Shown here piece by piece: positions 8,020-17,180 of a DNA stretch of 64,000 nt. The stretch is from Caballeronia sp. INDeC2 (GTDB lineage: Bacteria; Pseudomonadota; Gammaproteobacteria; Burkholderiales; Burkholderiaceae): positions 124,340 through 188,339 of the forward strand of contig NZ_JALQDG010000049.1 of NCBI RefSeq assembly GCF_023631325.1. Reading direction: 5' to 3'. The stretch's first letter is position 1. Each line of letters opens with the position of its first letter. The translations under genes were made by a program, and so were the position numbers. The notes under the pieces are model-generated. The model saw only the letters and a list, made by a program, of their open reading frames with translations. It was not told the DNA's origin and searched no databases.

Positions 8020-9600
8020 ATGGAAAAGAACAAGACCCCGCCCAAGCGGATTGGCTGGGTGATCATTCTTGGCATCGTGGTCGTCGCGCTGGTGGGACAT
8101 TTCCTGTTCAAGGGAGGGCACGCACAAAGCGACGATCAGTCCGCGGTACCGCGGGATTCCGATACCCTGAGGATCGGTATGGACAAGGGTATTCTGTCGT
8201 TCGATCCGCAGAATAACGGCAGCTACGGCACGCCGTTGATGAACATCTTCGATACGTTGGTCAGAATTGACAAGGACGGCCATTTTCAACCGCATTTGGC
8301 CGAGCGCTTCCGGCAGATCGATCCCATTACCTGGGAGTTCTCGCTGCATCATGGCATCCGATTCCACAACGGCGACGAACTGACCGCCAACGATGTGAAG
8401 TTCACGCTGGATCGCGTCGTTTCCGATAAGTCGCTGATTGAAAACCCGCGCTTTGCGTCGATCAAGGCGGTCAAGGTACTCGACAAGTACGATTTTCAGA
8501 TCGTCACTCGGTATCCTGACCCGGTACTGTTGAACCGGCTGGTGCGCATGGGAGGCAGCATCCTGCCCGAGCAGTACTTCAAGGCGAGGGGTGTGGACTA
8601 TTTCACGCAGCATCCTGTCGGTTCGGGACCCTATGAAGTCGTGAAGTACGAACTTGACCACCGGCTCGTGTTGAAGCGGTTCGACGGATACTTCAAGGGT
8701 AAGGTCTCGGACTGGAAAAACGCGGTACTGACCGTGCTGCCTGATGCCGCGACTCGAGTCAACGAGCTTCTCACCGGCGGGATGGACCTAGTGACGGCAG
8801 TGCCACCATCTGACTGGAATCGGATTAATAGTCAGGCCGGTCTGAAAATCGTCGATGGTGATTCTACCCAGGTGATGTTGCTTATCGCCAATTGCAACCG
8901 GGGATTCCCGACCTCCGACCCACGTGTGCGTCAGGCCATCGAGCATGCGATCGACAGCCGTCTGATCGTCAAGAAGCTCTTCAATGGTCTGGGCACGCCG
9001 ACCCAAACGCATATTACGCCGGGCACTCTTGGTTTCGAGAAGAGCCTGTATAACACTTCCGCCTATGACCCGGAAAAGGCTAGGGCACTGCTCAAAGAGG
9101 CTGGGTATAGCGATGGCCATCCGCTCAAGCTCACGCTGCAGATCCCTGAGGGGCGCTACCAGCGCGATTCCGAACTGGGGCAACTCATCGCCGCAATGCT
9201 GGCGGGTGTGGGTATACAGGTTGAGATGGAACTGCTTGAGTCCAGCAAGTACGTCCAGGTGCGCAACAGCAACAAGAACAAGGATCTGATGCTCGCCGGC
9301 TACGGCAACAGCATGTTCGATCCTTTCCTGCCGCTCAACGCGCTGAACTCGAAGGTGTACTTCCAGCGTATTGGATACAGGAACGAAAAGGTAGACAGTC
9401 TGCTGGATCAGGCGATGCAGACCACAGACCAGGAACAACGCGCCAGGATGTACGAGGAAGTGCAACAGATTCTCGTTACGGATCTCCCATACATCTATCT
9501 CTACAACGAACGGTATTTCACCGGCATCAATTCGAAGCGCGTGAGCTTCGTGCCGCCGGTTACGCAAGATATTCTCGTCGAAGACATCAAGAAAAAATAG
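8020..9600 (+). CDS. ABC transporter substrate-binding protein, family 5 (DppA-like)
   Basis: A 526-residue extracytoplasmic binding protein (SBP_bac_5). It begins with a basic stretch and one hydrophobic segment (WVIILGIVVVALVGHFLF) lacking an obvious lipobox, so it is either secreted or membrane-anchored. The mature part has family hallmarks: DTLRIGMDKGILSFDPQ, TWEFSLHHGIRFHNGDELTANDVKFTLDRV and GSGPYEVVKYE. Earlier in-frame TTG (7990) and ATG (8002) codons exist; ATG 8020 is preferred because a GAGGAAA site lies just upstream. Unlike most such operons, the binding protein comes last, after both ATPases. Confidence 0.9.
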   Translation: MEKNKTPPKRIGWVIILGIVVVALVGHFLFKGGHAQSDDQSAVPRDSDTLRIGMDKGILSFDPQNNGSYGTPLMNIFDTLVRIDKDGHFQPHLAERFRQIDPITWEFSLHHGIRFHNGDELTANDVKFTLDRVVSDKSLIENPRFASIKAVKVLDKYDFQIVTRYPDPVLLNRLVRMGGSILPEQYFKARGVDYFTQHPVGSGPYEVVKYELDHRLVLKRFDGYFKGKVSDWKNAVLTVLPDAATRVNELLTGGMDLVTAVPPSDWNRINSQAGLKIVDGDSTQVMLLIANCNRGFPTSDPRVRQAIEHAIDSRLIVKKLFNGLGTPTQTHITPGTLGFEKSLYNTSAYDPEKARALLKEAGYSDGHPLKLTLQIPEGRYQRDSELGQLIAAMLAGVGIQVEMELLESSKYVQVRNSNKNKDLMLAGYGNSMFDPFLPLNALNSKVYFQRIGYRNEKVDSLLDQAMQTTDQEQRARMYEEVQQILVTDLPYIYLYNERYFTGINSKRVSFVPPVTQDILVEDIKKK

Positions 9601-9610
9601 GCAGAGTCAC

Positions 9611-10858
9611 ATGATCAACCAAACCCGCTTATTTGACAGATTGAACAGATTGGGAGCGATTGGGCGCACGCAGCAAGGTGGCGTAACCCGCCTGGCCCTC
9701 AGTGAGTTGGACCGGCAGGGCATTGATCTGATCGCCGAGTGGATGTGTGATGCAGGGCTGCAAGTGCGCATGGACGCGGCTGGCAACCTCATCGGCCGCA
9801 AGGAAGGACGCTTTCCGGATTGGCCGGTGGTGTTGACGGGCTCCCATTCGGACACCACGCAGGAGGGAGGGATGTTCGATGGTGCGTTGGGCATCGCGGG
9901 CGGCATCGAGGTGCTACAAAGCATGAACGAGCGTGGTGTGGTCACTGACCACGCACTGGAGGTATGCGCGTATCGGGATGAGGAAGGCTGCCGATTTGCA
10001 GCCAGCTACTCCGGCTCGCGGATCATGACTGGCAAGCATGAGCCGGCGCGCTTGCTGCGTACCGACGAGAACGGGATATCGATCGCTGAGGCGCTCGAGG
10101 CGTTGGGCATCGATCCGAACCGCGTGCAGGAGGCTGCGAGGGCGCCGGGATCTGTCAAGGCTCACGTCGAGCTTCACATCGAACAAGGGAGCGTGCTTGC
10201 CAGCCGGGGGCTGTCGGTTGGCGTCGTGACGGGAATTTGCGCTTCGTCGCGCAGCCGAATTACGCTGACGGGAGAGGCGAGGCATGCGGGTACCACCCCA
10301 ATGTCCCTGCGTCGTGACCCGATGGCTGCAGCCGCGGCCATTATCCAGATGATCGAAGAGGAGGCGCGACTGACCGGGAGCGCAGTCGCGACGGTTGGCT
10401 TGATTAAGGCCTTTCCAGGAGGCGTCAACGTTATTCCGAACAAGGTCGAGTTTTCCCTGGACTGCAGGGACATCGATGCGGCGGTACGCGATGTCTTGCT
10501 CGACCGAATTGTGAGTGTTTCCCGGGCAATCTGTGAAGAGCGCGACATCGGCTTTGATATCACTATCTTCGGCAGGGGGATTTCCAAGCTATGTGCTCAA
10601 GAGGTACAGGCTCCTATTAGGAACGCATTCGAAAAGCTGAATCTCCCCATATTTTTGCTTCCGAGCGGGGCAGGACACGATTCCGGGTCCTATTACGACT
10701 TCTGTCCGATGGGCATGATATTCGTGCGTTCCGTAGACGGCATCAGCCACAACCCGGATGAATGGAGTACACCCGAGGACTGTTCGGATGGGACAAGGGT
10801 TCTTTACCAAACCCTGCTGGAACTGGCCGGCGCAGGAGAAGGAGTGATCGAGCCGTAG
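9611..10858 (+). CDS. M20-family hydantoinase/carbamoylase-type amidohydrolase
   Basis: A 415-residue Zn-dependent hydrolase of the N-carbamoyl-L-amino acid hydrolase/allantoate amidohydrolase/beta-ureidopropionase group. Metal-binding and catalytic motifs are GSHSDTTQEGGMFDG (His79, Asp90), YRDEEGCRF (Glu124/125), ELHIEQG (His189, Glu191) and a C-terminal GISHNP histidine. The dimerisation insert is present (TGEARHAGTTPMSLRRDP). These enzymes hydrolyse N-carbamoyl groups or allantoate, releasing CO2 and ammonia. The gene starts 10 bp after the binding-protein stop, so the operon appears to import a substrate and cleave it. Ureide genes lie 5 kb away, so allantoate amidohydrolase (AllC) is possible but cannot be distinguished here. 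Confidence 0.85.
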   Translation: MINQTRLFDRLNRLGAIGRTQQGGVTRLALSELDRQGIDLIAEWMCDAGLQVRMDAAGNLIGRKEGRFPDWPVVLTGSHSDTTQEGGMFDGALGIAGGIEVLQSMNERGVVTDHALEVCAYRDEEGCRFAASYSGSRIMTGKHEPARLLRTDENGISIAEALEALGIDPNRVQEAARAPGSVKAHVELHIEQGSVLASRGLSVGVVTGICASSRSRITLTGEARHAGTTPMSLRRDPMAAAAAIIQMIEEEARLTGSAVATVGLIKAFPGGVNVIPNKVEFSLDCRDIDAAVRDVLLDRIVSVSRAICEERDIGFDITIFGRGISKLCAQEVQAPIRNAFEKLNLPIFLLPSGAGHDSGSYYDFCPMGMIFVRSVDGISHNPDEWSTPEDCSDGTRVLYQTLLELAGAGEGVIEP

Positions 10859-11172
10859 GTCACAATGGCTATCCGATGACGTCTGTGCCACACGTCCTTC
10901 TTGGAGCGTTGGACTTTCACGCTCATCTCATCAGTGTCATATTCGGTAATTAACGGAAATCGAGAGGTTTCATCAACTCAACGAAAAATATTGAATACGA
11001 CATCAATTTATTGATTTAGTTATACTAATAAATGCTAAATTGTAGGTTGTGTGAATTAGATTTGCTGGTCGTGCGATATCGAGGGAAACGCGTTTGGTGA
11101 TTTTAAGAAACTCACGCCAGTTTCAGGTGAGTGGCGCTAGCCATGTCGAAGATCAATCTTGGTCGTGAAATC
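10859..11172. other. Intergenic region upstream of porin gene
   Basis: No gene is seen. The stretch 10985-11045 is strongly AT-rich and contains the inverted repeat ATCAAT-TT-ATTGAT (11002-11015) directly before TATACT (11021-11026). This could be a regulator site over a promoter, possibly for the RpiR protein encoded downstream. No well-spaced -35/-10 pair could be assigned. Confidence 0.35.
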
Positions 11173-12276
11173 ATGAAACTAAAAAATATCCTGCCTGCTG
11201 CTGTGCTGTTATCGGTTTGGCCCGCAGCGCACGCACAAACGGTGACGCTCTATGGGGTAGCAGATGCATCGGTGGACTACATCCATATCACCGGAACGCC
11301 GACCGCCCAGAGCGCAAATGTCACGCGTTTGTCGTCCGAAGGGTCTTACTTCGGTTTGCGGGGCATCGAGCCACTGGGTGGCGGCCTGTCAGCGGTGTTT
11401 CAGATCGAAGGCAACTACTCCATTAACTCGGGCTCGTTCTCTGGGTTTAACCGGGACACGTACGTCGGTTTGCAAAACGATCGGTGGGGGCTGCTGACGC
11501 TCGGGCAGAATACAACCCCCATGCGGGACTTGGGACTGGTTTTTGATCTGACTCCTGGCGGTAATACCGGCATTGGTGCAATCCAGTCCTTGCTGACTAT
11601 CAACGGTCGTTCAACCGGTGCGGATAGTCGCAGGCCCAGTTCTGTGCGGTATCGTTCACCTAGTGTCTACGGGTTCAGGGCGGACCTGCTCTATGGGTTC
11701 GGACAAAACACGAGCGGACCCACGGACAACATGTTCGGCGCCGGTCTCAGGTACCAGGCTGGGCCTTTCCTGTTGGGTTACGCCTATGATTCCAGGAACA
11801 ACGCCAACCCGACTGGGTTGGCACAAGCCAACAGTCGCGACGTACGGCATCGTATCGGCGTGCAGTACCAGGTTCTGCCGGATTGGATGGTGGGTGCGTT
11901 TTACGATCTGGCTAAGAACAGCGGGAACTTCGGCACGGGTAACGGCAAGATTACCGAACACAGTTTCGGCGTCATTACTCGCTGGAGCAGCGTAGCTCAC
12001 AGTGTCTATGCAATGTTTGTCCAGAGCCAGCCGGTTGAGTGCAATGGCGTAACAACCAACAACGGCGTGAATTGTGCGACGGCCGGTAGCACGCGTGCGC
12101 GCTTATTCACCTTGGGATACACATACGCGCTGAGCAAGAGCACGTTGATACGCATGGTGGCATCGCGCATCTCGAACGGGGCCGCCGCTCGGTATGACTT
12201 CTCCAACGGTGCATTGGGGGTGACCGCCGGTGAGGATCTGACGGGCGTATCCATTGGCTTGCGTCATCGATTCTAG
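11173..12276 (+). CDS. Outer-membrane porin, Burkholderia type
   Basis: A 367-residue trimeric-type general porin (Porin_4/OmpC-like). The signal peptide is MKLKNILPAAVLLSVWPAAHA with cleavage before QTVTLYGVADASVDY, the standard N-terminus of this family. Alternating beta-strand segments follow, and the C-terminus ends in an aromatic residue (SIGLRHRF) as required for outer-membrane insertion. The frame is open from 11131, but ATG 11173 gives the normal signal peptide. It sits between the importer/amidohydrolase operon and the DUF3830 gene and probably brings the same substrate across the outer membrane. Confidence 0.9.
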   Translation: MKLKNILPAAVLLSVWPAAHAQTVTLYGVADASVDYIHITGTPTAQSANVTRLSSEGSYFGLRGIEPLGGGLSAVFQIEGNYSINSGSFSGFNRDTYVGLQNDRWGLLTLGQNTTPMRDLGLVFDLTPGGNTGIGAIQSLLTINGRSTGADSRRPSSVRYRSPSVYGFRADLLYGFGQNTSGPTDNMFGAGLRYQAGPFLLGYAYDSRNNANPTGLAQANSRDVRHRIGVQYQVLPDWMVGAFYDLAKNSGNFGTGNGKITEHSFGVITRWSSVAHSVYAMFVQSQPVECNGVTTNNGVNCATAGSTRARLFTLGYTYALSKSTLIRMVASRISNGAAARYDFSNGALGVTAGEDLTGVSIGLRHRF

Positions 12277-12432
12277 CAAGCGCGGCTGCCTGTCGCGCTC
12301 AACGACATGCCCCCTGAGGAGCTATTCGCTCATCGGCGCACGCATGTATCTGGATGTCAAGCAGGTTTATTCGGTTGCAGGGTTTCGACACTTCGCAAAT
12401 CCGAGGTTTATTCACTTTAAATGAGGTGACTC

Positions 12433-12852
12433 ATGAAACGTATAAAAATTACTTCAGGGGAGTATGTGTACTTCGCCCGACTGGAAGAGGAAAGCGCACC
12501 GAAGAGCTGCGCATGGTTCTTGAACAAACTGCCCTTCAAGTCACATATCAGCCAGGGTCGATGGAGCGGCAAAGCGGTGTTTATTCGACTGGGTACAACG
12601 GCCGCCGAGCTCGGTTATGAAAATGCTACAAGTTATCCACAAAATGGAGATGTCGTCCTGTATCCGGGTGATGCGACGCGTGGCGGCGGAGAGATCTACA
12701 TGCCCTATGGTCCGAATGAGTTTTCCTGCGAGTACGGAAAAATAGCGGGCAGCCGCTTTCTGACCATTATTAAAAATCAGGATTCCTTACCGAAATTTGG
12801 AGAGCTGGTGCACTGGGATGGTGCACAGGAAATTGTCTTTGAGTTGGAATGA
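12433..12852 (+). CDS. DUF3830 family protein (cyclophilin-like fold)
   Basis: A 139-residue protein resembling DUF3830: an N-terminal beta strand (MKRIKITSGEYVYFARL), SAPKSCAWFLNKLP, then WSGKAVFIRL and the block YPQNGDVVLYPGD. The family has a cyclophilin-like barrel but no proven activity. In other genomes it tends to occur with amidases, hydantoinases and peptide transporters, and here it follows that gene set. The start has a weak upstream GAGG site. Local base composition is more AT-rich than in the ABC genes. The gene converges on the RpiR gene with only 4 bp between stops. Confidence 0.75.
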   Translation: MKRIKITSGEYVYFARLEEESAPKSCAWFLNKLPFKSHISQGRWSGKAVFIRLGTTAAELGYENATSYPQNGDVVLYPGDATRGGGEIYMPYGPNEFSCEYGKIAGSRFLTIIKNQDSLPKFGELVHWDGAQEIVFELE

Positions 12853-12856
12853 TCTG

Positions 12857-13699
12857 TCACTGGCTCCGGATGAGCTCGTGCAGCCTTTCTGCCTGCGCGA
12901 GCCGGTTGGAAGCAGCTCGGCCAAGGTGATCGGTTAGCGAAGCGCAAATGTAATTGAGAATGCTGTACGCTGAAGTATACGAGTCGAACAGCGACGTGCT
13001 TTGGACCCGGCAACGGACCGTCCAGTTTGCCAGGTCGTTCGTTTTCGGTTCGGAATGGTCAGTGACGTACAGGATGGTTGCTTCGACACTCCTGGCATAT
13101 TGCAGAAGCTTATAGCGGATCTCGCTACGTCGACGAAAGCCAACAATAACCACCATGTCCTGCTTCCTCAGCCCCGAAAGATCTTTTTCTATTGCCTGCC
13201 CTGAGCGGGGAAGCACCTCCACGTACTCACGTAACTGGATGAGTTGCTGGCGCAGGTACATTGCTGTCATATGGCTATTGCCATAGCCGACAATCCAAAT
13301 ATTACGGGCCTGTGCAAGCGCCGTGACGATCTCCTTGAGCGTGTTCTCTTCCAGTTCACTAAAACTTTGCAACAGGTTCTGGATTTCGAAATCGACGTGT
13401 TGCTTGACGCTGCTTTCGAAGTCCAGCGTATCATGGACAAAGGTATTCAAATAGCGCGGCGATCCATTCTCGCGGGCCTCTCGTACCTGTTTGCGGATTT
13501 CTTGAGCGTTTTTATAGCCGAGCCGTTTGACCAGTCTTGTGGCTGCGGCATTCGATGTGTTGGCTCGCTGGACCAGCTCCGAGATGGAATGTGTTGCCAA
13601 CACACCCGGGAAATCTATGAGTAGGTCGGCCAGTACGCGTTCGCTGTAAGGAAGTTCCTCGTAGATCTCTTTAAGACGGTCTTCAATCGGAAGCCTCAT
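12857..13699 (-). CDS. RpiR/MurR-family transcriptional regulator
   Basis: A 280-residue regulator with an N-terminal HTH_6 domain (about residues 1-77; SISELVQRANTSNAAATRLVKRLGY) and a C-terminal SIS domain (about 110-250; NIWIVGYGNSHMTAMYLRQQL). SIS domains usually bind phosphosugars, but RpiR members next to amino-acid or ureide genes are known to sense other ligands. It is convergent with the DUF3830 gene. By position it is the likely regulator of the importer/amidohydrolase/porin group. Its own promoter would lie just right of 13700. Confidence 0.88.
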   Translation of the reverse strand: MRLPIEDRLKEIYEELPYSERVLADLLIDFPGVLATHSISELVQRANTSNAAATRLVKRLGYKNAQEIRKQVREARENGSPRYLNTFVHDTLDFESSVKQHVDFEIQNLLQSFSELEENTLKEIVTALAQARNIWIVGYGNSHMTAMYLRQQLIQLREYVEVLPRSGQAIEKDLSGLRKQDMVVIVGFRRRSEIRYKLLQYARSVEATILYVTDHSEPKTNDLANWTVRCRVQSTSLFDSYTSAYSILNYICASLTDHLGRAASNRLAQAERLHELIRSQ

Positions 13700-14882
13700 G
13701 GCGATCGCTCCTCTGGGTTTGTGCTCAAAATAACCATAATAAGGCCAGGTTACGTCAGTGGAGCTAGTCTGGCACTTGCAAAAAGCAGTACATTTTAACG
13801 GATCCCGTTACACGTAACGGTCCCGGCGGCCCTGCGGCCATCCGAGCGGGAGAAGCACGTGATTTGGGCAGCGCGATCAATGATAGCGAACCCTCCCGGA
13901 TGATTTTCGCGGCGGCGCTCAAAATCGCGCTTGCGAATGAGGAAACCGTCCGGATGAGTGATGGACCGCAACACGTGGTTCGTCACTGTGATCGTCAGGC
14001 ATTCAAAGCCGCGCTCGTCCTTGTCCGGGCAAACACGCGTGACGGAAAAGTGACTCGAACACCATTTGAGCCGGGAGCGTCGATTCGGTGGCTAGGATTT
14101 TCACTCAGAAGCTGAGAGCATGCGCGACTGGTGAACCGGACCCGCCCGGCGCTATCTCATCGAAAGGAGACACATTCGGTTCTGGCAGGCCTAAGCCTAA
14201 CGCAATGCCTATGATCGGAGGAGTCGCATTGCTGCGGTGCCGCCATGTTTGCGATTGGGGCATGCCTCGCCGCCTGCTGCCTGTGTGGCTTGCAGTTTCT
14301 CGGCGCAGGGGGTGGGGAAGCGAACATCAGAGCTCCAAAGTCGAACGCGCCGCGGTTCGTCCCCTGAATCGTCCCGGTATCGGCTGTGCAACTCCGCGCG
14401 CCGTCTCTTTGCCATAATGCGTCATGGGCCTACTGCTGTAACCGACGGCGTACCGGCGCGTCCGCGCGTCGCATCGCCATCGGCGGCACGTTCGCCGATT
14501 TCGAATTCGAAGCCGATGGCGTCCGCCGTACTCACGGGCGCCTGATCACTCCAGACACGCCCGAACGCGGTCGACCAACCTTGCATCGATTCTTACGAGC
14601 CGCGCGCAGAATTCAGCAACTGGGCCGCGGCCGCGCAAACCGGAAACTTGGCCTGCACTGTGAGTTAGGCTTGGCCCGGATGAGGAACCGTACGGAACCG
14701 GCGGTCACACTTTGCTCTGCATCCCTGCAATACTCGGAGGGCCTGACGAAATAGCCCCCGACTTTTCGCGTTAGCATCACGGATGCGACCGGCTGCCACT
14801 ACCGTCGGTGCCGGAAGTTGCCAAGCTTTTGTGTTGCTTTACCTGATCATCGCTGTCCGTGCATAGAACTATCGATGATCCT
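13700..14882. other. Gene-poor interval, probable relics
   Basis: About 1.2 kb with no convincing gene. On the minus strand at 13795-14010 an uninterrupted frame reads CPDKDERGFECL, then VTNHVLRSITHPDGFLIRKR and HPGGFAIIDRAAQ. It looks protein-like but has no start and no family I can name, so it may be the end of a decayed gene. The remainder (14010-14880) shows only short unrelated frames on both strands. Confidence 0.35.
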
Positions 14883-15590
14883 CTACGCGTTACTGACAGT
14901 CAAAGTGGGTAGGGGAAAATGCACGCCCGCGCGCTGCGCCGCATTGACGATGTGCCCTTCGATCGCGCGGCCGGCCTTCTCTCCGTCGCGCGCCTTCAAC
15001 GCTTCGATGATGACCGCGTGCTCGTGATACGTCGACAGCACCAGCTCGCGCCGATAAAACGGCAGGCGCTGGCTCTCCTTCATGATGTCGGCGCTGCCGC
15101 GCAGGATCGATTCGATCGCCGCGTTCCCCGCGAGACTCACGATGCGCATGTGGAACGCGAAATCCAGTTGCGCGGCTTCCTCGAGTGCCGATTCCGTCAG
15201 CGCCGCGTGCAACGAATCGAGATTGTCGTCGAGCCAGTCGATGTCCGAATCGCCGATCGAATGCGCCGCGAGCCGCGCGACGAATCCTTCCAGCGCGAAG
15301 CGCATCTGGTACGTGTCGGGCAGCGATGCCTGATCCGCGAAGCGCCACGGATGCGTGGTGCTCGCCTGCGCGTTGTTGACGTACACACCCTTGCCCGGCC
15401 GGATATGCAGCATGCCAAGCGCTTCGAGCGTCGAGAGCGCCTCGCGCAGCGACGCCCTGCTGATCGACAGCTCTTCCGACAGTTGCCGTTGCGCCGGCAA
15501 CAGGCTCCCGACCGGGTACACGCTAGATTCGATGCGCTCGCGAATGGTTGCGATCGCGGCGTCGGTCACGGTATGCGGGACGTTTTTCAT
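14883..15590 (-). CDS. GntR-family regulator, FadR subfamily (ureide cluster A)
   Basis: A 235-residue regulator with a GntR winged helix (about residues 8-75: AIATIRERIESSVYPVGSLL, LSISRASLREALSTLEALGML) and an all-helical FCD ligand domain (about 95-220). The frame is open to 15671, but ATG 15590 removes a non-conserved basic extension. It is divergent from the dctA-like gene, and the intergenic region contains a perfect FadR-type palindrome (15758-15772). It probably represses the symporter/allantoicase/lyase operon in response to a ureide or glyoxylate-like ligand. Confidence 0.88.
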   Translation of the reverse strand: MKNVPHTVTDAAIATIRERIESSVYPVGSLLPAQRQLSEELSISRASLREALSTLEALGMLHIRPGKGVYVNNAQASTTHPWRFADQASLPDTYQMRFALEGFVARLAAHSIGDSDIDWLDDNLDSLHAALTESALEEAAQLDFAFHMRIVSLAGNAAIESILRGSADIMKESQRLPFYRRELVLSTYHEHAVIIEALKARDGEKAGRAIEGHIVNAAQRAGVHFPLPTLTVSNA

Positions 15591-15757
15591 AGGAAGAAAC
15601 AGTATTGGCCGGTCTGACCGCCATTGTATGCGTGTGCCGGGCGCGCGTGTGATGGACCGTATCGCTCGCATTTTCGTGCCCGAATCGAACAGGGTATACC
15701 GCTACGAATACGTCCTTGACGGGGTTATATCGGCTTTCTAATATTCCACATCACAGC

Positions 15758-15772
15758 ACTGGTCCGACCAGT
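15758..15772. promoter_or_regulatory. FadR-type GntR operator, cluster A
   Basis: ACTGGTCCGACCAGT is a perfect 15-bp palindrome matching the FadR-subfamily pattern TGGTCnGACCA. It sits between the divergent GntR gene and the dctA-like gene, 46 bp before the GTG start of the latter. A related site occurs at 28335-28349. Confidence 0.75.
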
Positions 15773-15817
15773 CGGAACAGTTGCTCGGGTCCTGAGACAT
15801 TACACGAGGAGACGGTC

Positions 15818-17149
15818 GTGTCGAGATTTCTAAATTCGTTGTTCGGCAGGGTAATGATTGCGCTGGTTATCGGCATCGTGGTGGGCGCGCTGTTTCCGCA
15901 GTTCGGTCAATCGTTGCGGCCGTTGGGCGACGGCTTTCTGAAGCTCATCAAGATGGTGATCGGGCCGATCGTGTTCTGCGTCGTGGTGAGCGGCATGGCG
16001 AGCGCGGGCGATCTGAAGAAGGTCGGGCGCGTCGGGCTGAAGGCGGTCGTGTACTTCGAGATCATGACCACGCTCGCGCTCGTGATCGGCGCGGTCCTCG
16101 CGTGGATCACGCGGCCCGGCGTCGGCATGAACATCGATCTGCATACGCTCAACGCCGCGTCGCTCGCCACCTACACCGAGCATGCGAAGAGTCTCAAGGA
16201 CACCGCCGGCTTTCTGCTGAAGATCATCCCCGACACCGCCGTCGATGCGTTCGCGAAAGGCGACATCCTGCAAGTGCTGGTGTTCGCGGTGCTGTTCGGC
16301 TCGGCGCTCTCGATGCTCGGCGACAAGGCCCAGCGCGTGACGGTGTTCATCGACGAACTCTCGAACGTCTTCTTTCGCATCATGGGGTTCATCATCAAGC
16401 TCGCGCCGCTCGGCGTGCTCGGTGCGATCGCGTTCACGACCGGCCAGTACGGCGTCGCGTCGCTGAAGCAACTGGGCCTGCTCGTGCTCGTGTTCTACGC
16501 GAGCTGCTTCCTGTTCGTGTTCGTCGTGCTGGCGGTGGTGATGCGGCTTGCGGGCTTTTCCATCTTCAAGCTGGTGCGTTACCTGCGCGAGGAACTGTCG
16601 ATCGTGCTCGGCACCGCTTCGTCGGACGCCGTGCTGCCGCAGGTCATGCGCAAGCTCGAATGGATGGGCGTGAAGGATTCGACCGTCGGCCTCGTGATTC
16701 CGACCGGCTACTCGTTCAACCTCGACGGCTTCTCGATCTATCTCACGCTCGCGGTGATCTTCATCGCGCAGGCGACCAACACGCCGCTGTCGCTGCATGA
16801 CCTGATCGTCGTCGTGCTCGTGTCGCTGGTGACCTCGAAGGGCGCGCACGGCATTCCGGGCTCGGCCATCGTGATTCTCGCCGCGACGCTCTCCGCGATC
16901 CCCGCGATCCCCGTGCTCGGCCTCGTGCTGATCCTGCCGGTGGACTGGTTCGTGGGTATCGCGCGCGCGGTGACGAACCTGATCGGCAACTGCGTGGCGA
17001 CAGTGATCGTCGCGGTGTGGGAAAACGACATCGACCGGGTGCGCGCCAAGCGCGTGCTCGACCAGGACGCCGAATACCGCTTCGTGCCGGCCGCTCCCGG
17101 ACTGGAACACGGCGCGGCTCACGATCATGACCACGCGCACGCAGTCTGA
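15818..17149 (+). CDS. DctA-like dicarboxylate/cation symporter (cluster A)
   Basis: A 443-residue DAACS-family transporter with the hallmarks of DctA/GltP: a serine-rich motif LGTASSDAVLPQVM, and the transport core GYSFNLDGFSIYLTLAVIFIAQATN followed by SKGAHGIPGSA. The predicted fold has eight TM helices and two hairpins. The start is GTG at 15818 with AGGAG six bases upstream. The C-terminus ends in a histidine-rich tail (HDHDHAHAV). Family members take up C4-dicarboxylates with protons or sodium. The link to allantoicase and ureidoglycolate lyase suggests that an acidic ureide such as allantoate may be the substrate, which is inference. Confidence 0.9.
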   Translation: MSRFLNSLFGRVMIALVIGIVVGALFPQFGQSLRPLGDGFLKLIKMVIGPIVFCVVVSGMASAGDLKKVGRVGLKAVVYFEIMTTLALVIGAVLAWITRPGVGMNIDLHTLNAASLATYTEHAKSLKDTAGFLLKIIPDTAVDAFAKGDILQVLVFAVLFGSALSMLGDKAQRVTVFIDELSNVFFRIMGFIIKLAPLGVLGAIAFTTGQYGVASLKQLGLLVLVFYASCFLFVFVVLAVVMRLAGFSIFKLVRYLREELSIVLGTASSDAVLPQVMRKLEWMGVKDSTVGLVIPTGYSFNLDGFSIYLTLAVIFIAQATNTPLSLHDLIVVVLVSLVTSKGAHGIPGSAIVILAATLSAIPAIPVLGLVLILPVDWFVGIARAVTNLIGNCVATVIVAVWENDIDRVRAKRVLDQDAEYRFVPAAPGLEHGAAHDHDHAHAV

Positions 17150-17180
17150 TCCCGATAACCACCCCTGAGAGACACGCAAA

